DNA of 64,000 nt, from NCBI GenBank assembly GCA_021782815.1, contig JAJXUO010000006.1, positions 1-64,000 on the forward strand, in the 5' to 3' direction. Origin of the DNA: Pseudomonadota bacterium (GTDB lineage: Bacteria; Pseudomonadota; Alphaproteobacteria; Rhodospirillales; Magnetospirillaceae). A program made the translations under genes and the position numbers. The notes beneath the pieces were generated by a model. The model did not search any database. It was not told the origin of the DNA and saw only the letters and a program-made list of their open reading frames with translations. Each line of letters begins with the position of its first letter. The stretch's first letter is position 1. Positions 38,159 through 45,741 of this stretch are shown here, piece after piece.

Positions 38159-39958
38159 TCAGCTCCATTTGCTGGCGTAGCCGCGCGGGGTGTAAATCCA
38201 GTCGCGGCCGCCGTGACGCAAGGCGCGGCTTTCGGAATTGCCCACCAGCACCAGGGTCAGCATGTCCACATCGTCGGCCGAGAGCGCCTCCAGGGTGGTG
38301 ATGCGCACGCTTTCGCCCTCGCGGCCCAGATTGCGGGCCAGCACCACCGGGGTTTCGGCCGGGCGGTGCCGCAGCAGGGCGGCGCGGGCCGCCGGCAACT
38401 GATCGCGGCGGCGCTGGCTGACCGGGTTGTAAAAGGCGATGACGAAATCCCCTTCCGCCGCCGCCGCCACCCGCCGCTCGATCACCGCCCACGGCGTCAG
38501 CAGGTTGGAGAGGGAAATGGTGCAGAAATCGTGGTTGATGGGGGCGCCGGCCCGGGCCGCCGCCGCCTGCAGCGCGGAAATGCCGGGGGCCACCATAACC
38601 TCGATGCGGTTCCAGGCCGGGTTGTTTTCCACGTCCAGCAGTTCGAACACCAGGGTGGCCAGGGCGTAGATCCCGGCATCGCCGGAACAGACCAGGGCCA
38701 CGCTGCGGCCCTCGGCGGCCAGGTCCAGGGCCTGGCGGGCCCGGGCCTCCTCGGCGCCCATGGTGCCGTCGTGGCGGATCTTGCCCCGGCAGGCCTCGCC
38801 CAGCAGATCGAGATAAAGGCCATAGCCCACCAGATCGGTGCAGGCGGCGATGATGCGGCTGACCTCGGGGGTGCGCCAGCCCTCGGTGCCGGGACCGATG
38901 CCCACCACGAACAGCCGGCCCCGCGCCCGGCCGACGGCGGCGGCGTCGATGGCGGCGGCCTTGGCCACGGCGCAGGTGGCGCGGGCCGATTTGGTCTTGG
39001 GCAGCACCAGGGCGCCCTCGGGCCCCGCCGCCGCCAGGGCCGCGCCTTCCGCCACGCCGTGACAACCGGTTTCGCGGAACACCACCTCCGACGGCGTAGC
39101 GAGACGCGGCGCCTGCGCCTCCAACTCGGCCGGGGTGAAGAAGCGGGCGGGCACGCCGAGTTCGGCGGCCAGGGCCTGCACCGCCGTCTCGTCGGCCTTG
39201 AGATCCAGCGAGGCCACCACCGCCACCGCCTCGGCCGACAGGCCGGCCTCGTCGAGGGCGCCGTGCACCAGGGCCGACAGTTCGGCGGCGTCGCAGCCGC
39301 GCTCGCAGCCCACCCCCAGGGCCAGCACCGGCGGATGCAGGATCAGTTCGTCGTCGCCCATGACGGCGTGATCGGTCACCCGGACGCCCAGGGCCCCGCT
39401 CTCGCCCAGGCCGGGCGCGTTCAGCCAGTCGGCCTGTCCGGCCTCCACCTCCAGTCGCACCGGCTCGCCGGCCAGCAGGGCGGCGGCCACCGGCTTGGCG
39501 GCGTCGGGATTGGCCACCCGCCAGCCCTGCGGCGGCTCGTCCAGGGCCAGGCCCAGGGCCACGTCGCCGGCGGTGGTCAGGGCGGCCTGGCCATCCAGGG
39601 CCCGGGCCAGGGTCTGGGCCAGGCGGTTGGCGCCATGATGGCCGCCCAGCAGCGGCACCACCGCCGCGCCGTCGGGCGATACCGCCAGCACCGGCGGCTC
39701 GGCGGTCTTGTCGGCGAGCAGGGGGGCCAGGGCGCGGATCAGAATGCCGGCGGCGCACACTCCCACCAGGGCGGTGCCCTGGGCGAACAGGGCGGCGAGA
39801 TGGGACCGGGTGTCGGTAAAGGGCACGTCGGCGTCGGCGATGCGGCCGGCCAGACCGTGCAGACGGGCGCCGGGCAGGGCGGCCACGATGCGCCGCGCCG
39901 TGGCGAGACCGGCCTCGCTCACGGCGATGACGGCGATGGGGGAAGGGGTCATATCCAC
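38159..39958 (-). CDS. CbiG-CobJ fusion (cobalt-precorrin-5A hydrolase domain + precorrin-3B C17-methyltransferase)
   Basis: 599 residues. Residues 1-345 resemble CbiG (LGGHHGANRLA near residue 100, then GVGCERGCDAAELSALV and GCHGVAEGAAL), which opens the lactone of cobalt-precorrin-5A. From residue 346 (LFVVGIGPGTEGWRTPE) it is CobJ/CbiH, an SAM-dependent methyltransferase that contracts the ring (CSGDAGIYALA, IAFYNPVSQRRRDQL). The same fusion occurs in several alphaproteobacteria. It is last in the operon and overlaps cobI by 10 bp. Confidence 0.9.
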   Translation of the reverse strand: MDMTPSPIAVIAVSEAGLATARRIVAALPGARLHGLAGRIADADVPFTDTRSHLAALFAQGTALVGVCAAGILIRALAPLLADKTAEPPVLAVSPDGAAVVPLLGGHHGANRLAQTLARALDGQAALTTAGDVALGLALDEPPQGWRVANPDAAKPVAAALLAGEPVRLEVEAGQADWLNAPGLGESGALGVRVTDHAVMGDDELILHPPVLALGVGCERGCDAAELSALVHGALDEAGLSAEAVAVVASLDLKADETAVQALAAELGVPARFFTPAELEAQAPRLATPSEVVFRETGCHGVAEGAALAAAGPEGALVLPKTKSARATCAVAKAAAIDAAAVGRARGRLFVVGIGPGTEGWRTPEVSRIIAACTDLVGYGLYLDLLGEACRGKIRHDGTMGAEEARARQALDLAAEGRSVALVCSGDAGIYALATLVFELLDVENNPAWNRIEVMVAPGISALQAAAARAGAPINHDFCTISLSNLLTPWAVIERRVAAAAEGDFVIAFYNPVSQRRRDQLPAARAALLRHRPAETPVVLARNLGREGESVRITTLEALSADDVDMLTLVLVGNSESRALRHGGRDWIYTPRGYASKWS

Positions 39959-40650
39959 GCTTTGCCTCGTTTATGCACCAGAATCAGGGCGAAATAGGGG
40001 GCGCCGCGCCGGGCGGCCTCGTCCAGCGGCAGCAGGGCCTGGCCCGGCTGGCCGGCCCGTTCCACATAGCGGGCGCAGCCGGTCAGCTCCAGGCGCTCCA
40101 GCACCCGCAGCACCTTGGGCAGATGGCGGCCCAGTTTCATGATCACCGCCGCCTCGGCGGCCCGCAGCAGCTGCTCGATCTCGGCTTCCGGGCGGGGGGC
40201 GGGGATCACCACCAGGGCGTCGTCGCGCGCCGTCAGCGGATGCCCGGCCACGGCGGCGCAGGCCATGGGCGAGGCGATGCCGGGCACCACCTGCACCGGG
40301 AAGCGCTGGCCCAGACGGGCGAACAGATAGGCGAAGGAGCCGAAGAAGAAGGGGTCGCCCTCGCACAGCACCGCCACGTCGCGGCCCGCCGCGAGATGGG
40401 CGGCGATGGCCTCGGCGCCGGCGTCGTAGACCTCGTCGGCGCGGCGCTCGGGGTCGAAGGCCATGCGCAGGGCGATCTCCTCGACGCCGGGGGCCAGATG
40501 CGGCGCGGCGATGGTGCGGGCCAGACTGTCGCCCTGCAGGGGCGCCGGATAGGCCACCACCGGCACGGCGGCCAGCAGACGCGCCGCCTTCAGGGTCAGA
40601 AGCTCGGGATCGCCGGGGCCCACGCCCAGGCCGTAAAGGGTGCCGCTCAT
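39949..40650 (-). CDS. cobI: Precorrin-2 C20-methyltransferase
   Basis: 233 residues of the tetrapyrrole methylase family. GTLYGLGVGPGDPELLTLKA opens it, CEGDPFFFGSFAYLFARL is the SAM-binding segment typical of CobI/CbiL, and VVPGIASPMACAAVAGHPLT follows. It methylates carbon 20 of (cobalt-)precorrin-2. The start at 40650 overlaps the cobL stop by 4 bp, and its end overlaps the CbiG-CobJ start, so the operon is tightly coupled. Confidence 0.94.
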   Translation of the reverse strand: MSGTLYGLGVGPGDPELLTLKAARLLAAVPVVAYPAPLQGDSLARTIAAPHLAPGVEEIALRMAFDPERRADEVYDAGAEAIAAHLAAGRDVAVLCEGDPFFFGSFAYLFARLGQRFPVQVVPGIASPMACAAVAGHPLTARDDALVVIPAPRPEAEIEQLLRAAEAAVIMKLGRHLPKVLRVLERLELTGCARYVERAGQPGQALLPLDEAARRGAPYFALILVHKRGKAWI

Positions 40651-41843
40651 GGCTTTTGTCCAACATAGTGGGTCACGGGGCGCAGCGGCTGCCAACCGTG
40701 GAAGCGGCCCACCGCTTCCAGGCGGCTCACCGCCAGGCGGATCATCTCGCCGCCGTGACGGGCCTGCCAGGCCAGCAGCAGCGCCTCGCTTTCGGCGGTA
40801 ACGCTGTTGGCCGCCAGCCGTCCGCCCGGCGGCAGCGATGCCCAGGCCCGGCGCAGCAGATCGTCCGAGGTCAGGCCGCCGCCGATGAACACGGCGTCGG
40901 GGGCGGGGGTCAGCCCGTCGAGGGCCCTGGGCAGGGTGCCGGCCACGATCTCCAGCTCCGGCACCCCCAGGGCGGCGGCGTTGTGGGCGATCAGGGCGCG
41001 CCGCGCCGCGTCGCGCTCTACCGCCACGGCCCGGCCGCCGGCCCGCATCCATTCGATGGCGATGGAGCCGCAGCCGGCGCCCAGATCCCACAGCACCGCG
41101 CCCGGCCACGGGGCCAGCGCGGCCAGGGTGACGGCGCGCGTCTCGCGCTTGGTCAGTTGGCCGTCATGGCGGAACAGGGCGTCGGGCAGGCCGGGCACCA
41201 GCGGCTGGACCGGTCCCCGTTCCAGGGCCACGGCGATGGTATTGAGATCGGCCCCCGGCGCATGGGGCCAGGCCTCGGCCGATCCCTCCAGGCGGCGTTC
41301 GGCGGCGCCGCCCAAATGTTCCAGCACGGTGAGGCGGGCGCTGCCCCAGCCCCGCTCGCGCAGCAGCGCCGCCAGCAGGGCCGGGGTGTGGCGGTTCTCC
41401 GACAGCACCAGCAGACGGGCGCCGGGATGGAAATACAGCGGCAGCGCCAGCAGCGGGCGGCCGTGCGCCGTCAGGCAGCGGCAGTCCTGCAGGGCCCAGC
41501 CCAGGCGGGCGGCGGCCAGGGAAAAGGCGCCGGGATGGGGCAGGATGGTCATTTCCCCGGGCGGCACCAGGCGGGCCAGGGTGGCGCCGACGCCGAACCA
41601 TTGCGGATCGCCGCTGGCCAGCACGCAGACGCGCCGCCCGCGCCGTTCCAGCAGGCGCGGCAGGCTGTCGGCGAAGGGGCTGGCCCAGGGCATACGGTCG
41701 GCGCCGCTCTCCGGCAGCAGGGCCAGATGGCGGCTGCCGCCCACGATCAGCTCGGCGCTGTCCAACAGGGCGCGGGCCGCCGGGGCGAGGCCGTTCAGGC
41801 CGTCGTCCCCCAGGCCGATCACCGCCAGCCAGGGCGGGGTCAT
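40647..41843 (-). CDS. cobL: Precorrin-6Y C5,15-methyltransferase (decarboxylating), CbiE-CbiT fusion
   Basis: 398 residues. The N-terminal half is CbiE-like (WLAVIGLGDDGLNGL, VCVLASGDPQWFGVG, ILPHPGAFSLAAARLGW). The C-terminal half from about residue 230 (QLTKRETRAVTLAAL) is CbiT-like, with the SAM motif LWDLGAGCGSIAIEWMR. The enzyme methylates C5 and C15 and removes the acetate carboxyl. Starting at 41843 it overlaps the cobH stop by 4 bp. Confidence 0.94.
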   Translation of the reverse strand: MTPPWLAVIGLGDDGLNGLAPAARALLDSAELIVGGSRHLALLPESGADRMPWASPFADSLPRLLERRGRRVCVLASGDPQWFGVGATLARLVPPGEMTILPHPGAFSLAAARLGWALQDCRCLTAHGRPLLALPLYFHPGARLLVLSENRHTPALLAALLRERGWGSARLTVLEHLGGAAERRLEGSAEAWPHAPGADLNTIAVALERGPVQPLVPGLPDALFRHDGQLTKRETRAVTLAALAPWPGAVLWDLGAGCGSIAIEWMRAGGRAVAVERDAARRALIAHNAAALGVPELEIVAGTLPRALDGLTPAPDAVFIGGGLTSDDLLRRAWASLPPGGRLAANSVTAESEALLLAWQARHGGEMIRLAVSRLEAVGRFHGWQPLRPVTHYVGQKP

Positions 41844-43129
41844 GACGCCTCCCCGGCCAGGGCGTTCACCGCCGCCGCCGCCATGGCGCTGCCGCCGCGC
41901 CGTCCCAGCAGGGCGATATGCGGCAGCCCGGCGGCGGCCAGGGCCTCCTTCGATTCGGCGGCGCCGACGAAGCCCACGGGAAAGCCCAGGATGGCGGCCG
42001 GACGCGGGCCGCCGTTCCGGATCATCTCCAGCAGATGGAACAGGGCGGTGGGGGCGTTGCCGATGGCCACCACCGCGCCCTCCAGATGCGGGCGCCACAG
42101 GTCCACGGCGGCGGCGGTGCGGGTGGTGCCCAGCCGCTGCGCCAAAGGCGCGGTGCGGGCGTCGTTCAACAGGCAATGCACGGGGCTGCCCGCCGTCAGG
42201 CGGCGGCGGATGATGCCGTGCGCCACCATCTCCACATCCACCAGCAGCGGCCGTCCGGCGGCCAGGGCGGCGCGGCCCGCGTCGGCGGCGCCGGGGGCGA
42301 AGCTGAGATCGGCGGCGATTTCCGGCATGCCGCAGGCATGGATCACCCGCACCGCCACCTCCTGCTCCAGGGGGGCGAAGGCGGCGAGATCGGCCTCGGC
42401 GTGGATGATGGCGAAGGATTTGTCGTAGATGGCGGCGGGATCGCGCAGATAGGGCGGCGGTGCCGCCTCGCCGTCCGGGGCGGTGAGGCCCAGCAGCCAG
42501 CCCTCGGCGTGCAGCACGGCGGCGCGGGTTGCATCGTCGAGGCCGGGATCGGCGGCGAACAGCGGCCCCAGCCGCCCGGCCTGGTCGAGACGGCAAAGCT
42601 GGGTCAGGCGGGCCATGGGATCGCTGTCGGCCTGCGGCAGTTCGGCCACCAGCACGGTGCCGGGGGCCGGGCGCTCCAAAGCGGCCAGACCGGTTTCGAA
42701 CGGCCAGACCTTAAGGGCCCCGGTCAGTTCCGGATGGTCGCGCAGCTGTTGCAGACAGGCGATGGCGGCAAGGTTCGGCCCCGCCGCCGTCTGTCCCGAA
42801 CGGCGTTCGGCAAGGCGCGGCGGCCAGGATCGGTCGGCAAGCGCGGCCTCGTCCCGGGCGGCGCGCCGCCACAGGGCCTGCCAGTCGGCCCGGCGGGGAT
42901 CAAGGTCGGCGCAGGCCGTCGCCGCCGCGCCCAGCGGAAAATCGCAGGCCAGAAGCACGGTCAGGCCGCGCGCCGCCAGCTCCGACAGCGGCGCCAGCAG
43001 GGCGTCGCGGGCGGCGGCGGCCTCGATCCGGCCGATGATCTGATCGGGGCGGCCGGGTTGCCGCAAGGCCATGGACCAGCCGCGTCCCTGACGGTGAATC
43101 GCCACCGCGACGGCATCGAACAGCGCCAT
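41840..43129 (-). CDS. cobH: Precorrin-8X methylmutase with an extra ~220-aa N-terminal domain
   Basis: 429 residues, about twice the usual CobH/CbiC length. The methylmutase begins near residue 226 (YLRDPAAIYDKSFAIIHAEA) and contains RVIHACGMPEIAADL with the active-site His, LVDVEMVAHGI, and LGFPVGFVGAAESKEAL. The N-terminal part (LTVLLACDFPLGAAATAC, LKVWPFETGLAAL) does not match any cobalamin enzyme that I recognise; it loosely recalls DUF429-type RNase-H-fold proteins. CobH moves a methyl group to form hydrogenobyrinate. It starts 11 bp after cbiX and overlaps cobL by 4 bp. Confidence 0.88.
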   Translation of the reverse strand: MALFDAVAVAIHRQGRGWSMALRQPGRPDQIIGRIEAAAARDALLAPLSELAARGLTVLLACDFPLGAAATACADLDPRRADWQALWRRAARDEAALADRSWPPRLAERRSGQTAAGPNLAAIACLQQLRDHPELTGALKVWPFETGLAALERPAPGTVLVAELPQADSDPMARLTQLCRLDQAGRLGPLFAADPGLDDATRAAVLHAEGWLLGLTAPDGEAAPPPYLRDPAAIYDKSFAIIHAEADLAAFAPLEQEVAVRVIHACGMPEIAADLSFAPGAADAGRAALAAGRPLLVDVEMVAHGIIRRRLTAGSPVHCLLNDARTAPLAQRLGTTRTAAAVDLWRPHLEGAVVAIGNAPTALFHLLEMIRNGGPRPAAILGFPVGFVGAAESKEALAAAGLPHIALLGRRGGSAMAAAAVNALAGEAS

Positions 43130-43140
43130 GGGGCCGGGCC

Positions 43141-44133
43141 TCAGTGATCGTGATCATGATCACGGGCATGATCGTGATCATGCCCGTGGGAATGGCCGTG
43201 GTGATGACCGTGGTGATGATCGTGGCCGTGGTGGTGGTCGTGATGCGGGTGGGCATCGGTGCCGATGCCCACCACATGGTGGTGGTGGCCGGCCTGGGCC
43301 TGGCCCACCTCGTGTTCGCGGCCCAGCACCTGTTCGCGGTATTTGCACAGCTGGCAGTTCATGGCCGGATTGCCGTCGCGCATTTCCTCCAGCCGCTCGA
43401 CGAAGGCGTCGATCACCAGATCGTGGTCCCTGAGGTAGGGGGCCTTCAAAAACTCGATGTCGGGATAGAGGGCGGCGGCCTCGTCGGTCCAGTCGTAGAT
43501 GCGCTTGACCAGGATGCCGGTGAACAGGAAATAGGGAAAGACGATGATGCGCTTGAAACCCAGCTTGGCGGCACGGGCCAGCCCGGCGTCCACCAGGGGC
43601 GCGGTCACGCCGGAATAGGCGGTTTCGGCCCAGCCGAAGCCCATGCCTTCCCACAGCATGCGGGTAACCTTGCTGATGTTGGAATTGGCGTCGGGGTCGT
43701 TGGTGCCGCGCCCCACCACCATCAGCAGGGTGTCGGCGCGGGGCATCTTGCGGGTCGAGGTCCGCTCGGCGCTTTCGATGCGTTCGGCGGCCACCCGCAG
43801 CAGCTTGGCGTCCACCGCCAGATCGCGGCCGTATTTCACCTCAATGTCGGGATTCTCGGCGGCGAAGCTGTTGATCTCCCACGGCAGATCGTTTTTGACA
43901 TGGCCGGCGGCGAACAGCATGGCCGGTACCGCCAGGATGCGTTCGGCGCCACGCGCCTTCAAGGCCTCCAGGCCGTCGCGGATCACCGGACGGGCGAATT
44001 CGAGAAAACCGCTTTCCACATCCTCGTGGGGGAACCGCTGGCGGAAATGCCGGGCCAGCAGGTTGAACTCTTCCACGGCCTGGGCATCGCGGCTGCCGTG
44101 GCCGCAGATCATAATGGCGGTTTTCTTCGTCAT
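43141..44133 (-). CDS. cbiX: Sirohydrochlorin cobaltochelatase CbiX, His-rich C-terminus
   Basis: 330 residues, long CbiX type. Two similar chelatase halves are visible (MICGHGSRDAQAVEEFNLLA near residue 8 and VVGRGTNDPDANSNISKV near 138). The end carries MNCQLCKYREQVLG, which may bind a cluster or metal, followed by a roughly 45-residue tail of His, Asp and Gly that could store cobalt. It inserts Co2+ into sirohydrochlorin, the first committed step of the early-cobalt (anaerobic-type) route, and heads the operon. A TATAGT -10-like box lies about 80 bp upstream of the start. No cobalamin riboswitch was recognised. Confidence 0.93.
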   Translation of the reverse strand: MTKKTAIMICGHGSRDAQAVEEFNLLARHFRQRFPHEDVESGFLEFARPVIRDGLEALKARGAERILAVPAMLFAAGHVKNDLPWEINSFAAENPDIEVKYGRDLAVDAKLLRVAAERIESAERTSTRKMPRADTLLMVVGRGTNDPDANSNISKVTRMLWEGMGFGWAETAYSGVTAPLVDAGLARAAKLGFKRIIVFPYFLFTGILVKRIYDWTDEAAALYPDIEFLKAPYLRDHDLVIDAFVERLEEMRDGNPAMNCQLCKYREQVLGREHEVGQAQAGHHHHVVGIGTDAHPHHDHHHGHDHHHGHHHGHSHGHDHDHARDHDHDH

Positions 44134-44465
44134 GGCGCCTGGTCCTTGCCTCTGGGCGTTGATGTTTAAGGGCTGTCGGCTGGTCAATGGCCTCCGGCCA
44201 ACGGGACCGGCACTATAAAGACCCGCGCGGCTTTTGTCTCCCCGGTTGACGGAGCCATCGAGCGGGCGCGACGGCTCCGGTTTGTTTTATATGCCCCTCA
44301 GGCGCCGGGCGCTGGCGTTCCGCCAGCTTGGCTTGTCGCTTTTGCCTCCGCGCAAGCGCTCCCGGCAACGCTCCGGCGGCCTCAATGGCCTAGTCAGCCG
44401 CATGAAGCGGCTTCCAAGTGTCTCCCCGGTTGACGGCAGGGCTCGGGAGAGCCCATTCTGCCGCC
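44134..44465. other. Divergent region between cbiX and cobD
   Basis: No gene. On the minus strand it holds a possible cbiX promoter (TATAGT, 44212-44217). It also has a 17-bp direct repeat GTCTCCCCGGTTGACGG (44236-44252 and 44420-44436), a GC-rich hairpin (GGAGCC...GGCTCC, about 44251-44278), and an inverted copy of dispersed repeat family 3. Confidence 0.6.
44290..44415 (-). repeat. Dispersed repeat family 3, inverted copy
   Basis: The reverse complement matches the units at 27294-27540 over about 120 bp (shared GACAAGCCAAGCTGGCGG and CGCCAGCGCCCGGCGC). It lies between two 17-bp direct repeats, upstream of cobD. Confidence 0.75.
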
Positions 44466-45455
44466 ATGTTCCCCTTGTCCGAAAGCTCCGCGGCGTTCCA
44501 TCCCCTGCTCATTCTGGTGGTGGCGCTGATGATCGACGCCGTGGTGGGCGATCCGCCCTGGCTGTGGCGGCGCCTGCCCCATCCGGTGGCGCTCATCGGC
44601 GGGGCCATCGCCCTGCTGGAGCGCAAGCTGAACCGCGACAGCCGCCCCGGCTACGACCGCCGGGTGCGCGGCGCCCTGGTGGCGGTGCTGCTGGTGGCGG
44701 CGGCGGTGGGCGTAGGCATCGGCGTGGTCGCCTTGCGCCGCAAAACCGGCTGGGGCGGGCTGGTGGAACTGGCCCTGACCTGGGCGCTGATCGCCCAGCG
44801 CAGCCTGTTCGACCATGTGCGGGCGGTGGCGGTGGCCCTGGAGCGCGAAGGGCTGGCGGGCGGACGGCGGGCGGTGGCCCGCATCGTCGGCCGCGATCCC
44901 GACAGCCTGGACGCCGCCGGGGTGGCCCGCGCCGCCATCGAATCCTGTGCCGAGAATTTCGCCGACGGCGTGGTGGCGCCGGTGTTCTGGTGTCTGCTCT
45001 TCGGCCTGCCCGGCCTGCTGGCCTATAAAACGGTGAACACCCTGGACAGCATGATCGGCCACCGCTCCGAGCGCTACCGCGATTTCGGCATGGTGTCGGC
45101 GCGGCTGGACGACGCCATGAACCTCATTCCGGCCCGGCTGGCCGGGGCGCTGCTGGCCCTGGCGGCGCTGTTCGTGCCGGGCGGCCGGCCGCTGGCGGCC
45201 TGGCGGGTGATGCTGCGCGATCACGGCCATCACCGTTCCCCCAATTCCGGTTGGCCCGAGGCGGCCATGGCCGGCGGTCTGGGCCTGGCCCTGGCCGGGC
45301 CGCGCCGCTATCCCGGCTATGTGGCCGACGAGGCCTGGATCGGCCAGGGCCGCAGCCAGGCCACCAGTCTCGATATCCGCCTGGCCCTGATGTGCCTGGT
45401 GGTGGCCTGCCTGCTGAACGGCGGACTGGTGCTGGTCCTGCTGCTGGCCGGCTAA
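44466..45455 (+). CDS. cobD: Adenosylcobinamide-phosphate synthase (CobD/CbiB)
   Basis: 329 residues, integral membrane protein. LILVVALMIDAVVGDPPWLW near the N-terminus, the conserved AIESCAENFADGVVAPVFW, and YKTVNTLDSMIGHRSERYRD plus RDHGHHRSPNSGWPEAAMAG are CbiB signatures. It joins aminopropanol phosphate to the corrin ring. I chose the ATG at 44466 because upstream in-frame residues come from a repeat. Its TAA stop is the left target site of the rearranged MITE copy F. It is divergent from the cbiX operon. Confidence 0.94.
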   Translation: MFPLSESSAAFHPLLILVVALMIDAVVGDPPWLWRRLPHPVALIGGAIALLERKLNRDSRPGYDRRVRGALVAVLLVAAAVGVGIGVVALRRKTGWGGLVELALTWALIAQRSLFDHVRAVAVALEREGLAGGRRAVARIVGRDPDSLDAAGVARAAIESCAENFADGVVAPVFWCLLFGLPGLLAYKTVNTLDSMIGHRSERYRDFGMVSARLDDAMNLIPARLAGALLALAALFVPGGRPLAAWRVMLRDHGHHRSPNSGWPEAAMAGGLGLALAGPRRYPGYVADEAWIGQGRSQATSLDIRLALMCLVVACLLNGGLVLVLLLAG

Positions 45456-45532
45456 TAGCAAATCCCGTTGATCGGACCCGATCACCGGAGCCCCTCACGC
45501 GGCATCAGCCGCGCGTCGCCGGTTAGGAGCCT
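45456..45532. mobile_element. MITE-like element, copy F (rearranged remnant)
   Basis: It begins TAGCAA directly after the TAA stop of cobD, then matches the reverse complement of copy E (CCGTTGATCGGACCCGATCA). It then loses about 40 bp and ends with GGTTAGGAGCC in inverted orientation relative to the full copies. No right end or right TSD remains. Confidence 0.6.
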
Positions 45533-45741
45533 CTTTTTCTCCTGCGAAAATTTTATTATTGTTCGCCAGTCAAATCCATGGATTGGCGGGGGCCATTGCA
45601 TGGATTAGCCAATATTCATGGAATGGTGGCGGGAAAATACAGGTGTATTGCCTATATTTTATTCCAATCACTGTTTTGCACATTTTGTGAACATCGACGG
45701 AGCGTCTCAGAGAGCGCCCCGCAGCGGGAGGATATGATCCG
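45533..45741 (+). promoter_or_regulatory. amt upstream region
   Basis: AT-rich (45540-45700) with repeated ATGGAT/ATGGAA motifs (about 45574-45625) that form partial dyads. TGGCGGGGGCCATTGCA resembles a sigma-54 promoter but with the two elements one base too far apart. Ammonium transporters are commonly nitrogen-regulated, so this is the likely control region. Confidence 0.4.

Noticed and set aside
44134-44260. Cobalamin riboswitch upstream of cbiX or cobD
   Set aside because: Neither strand shows the conserved B12-box or the core arrangement; only promoter-like and hairpin sequences were found.
45583-45600. Sigma-54 promoter before amt
   Set aside because: The GG and GC elements are one base too far apart for a functional -24/-12 promoter, so it is listed only as a weak feature.
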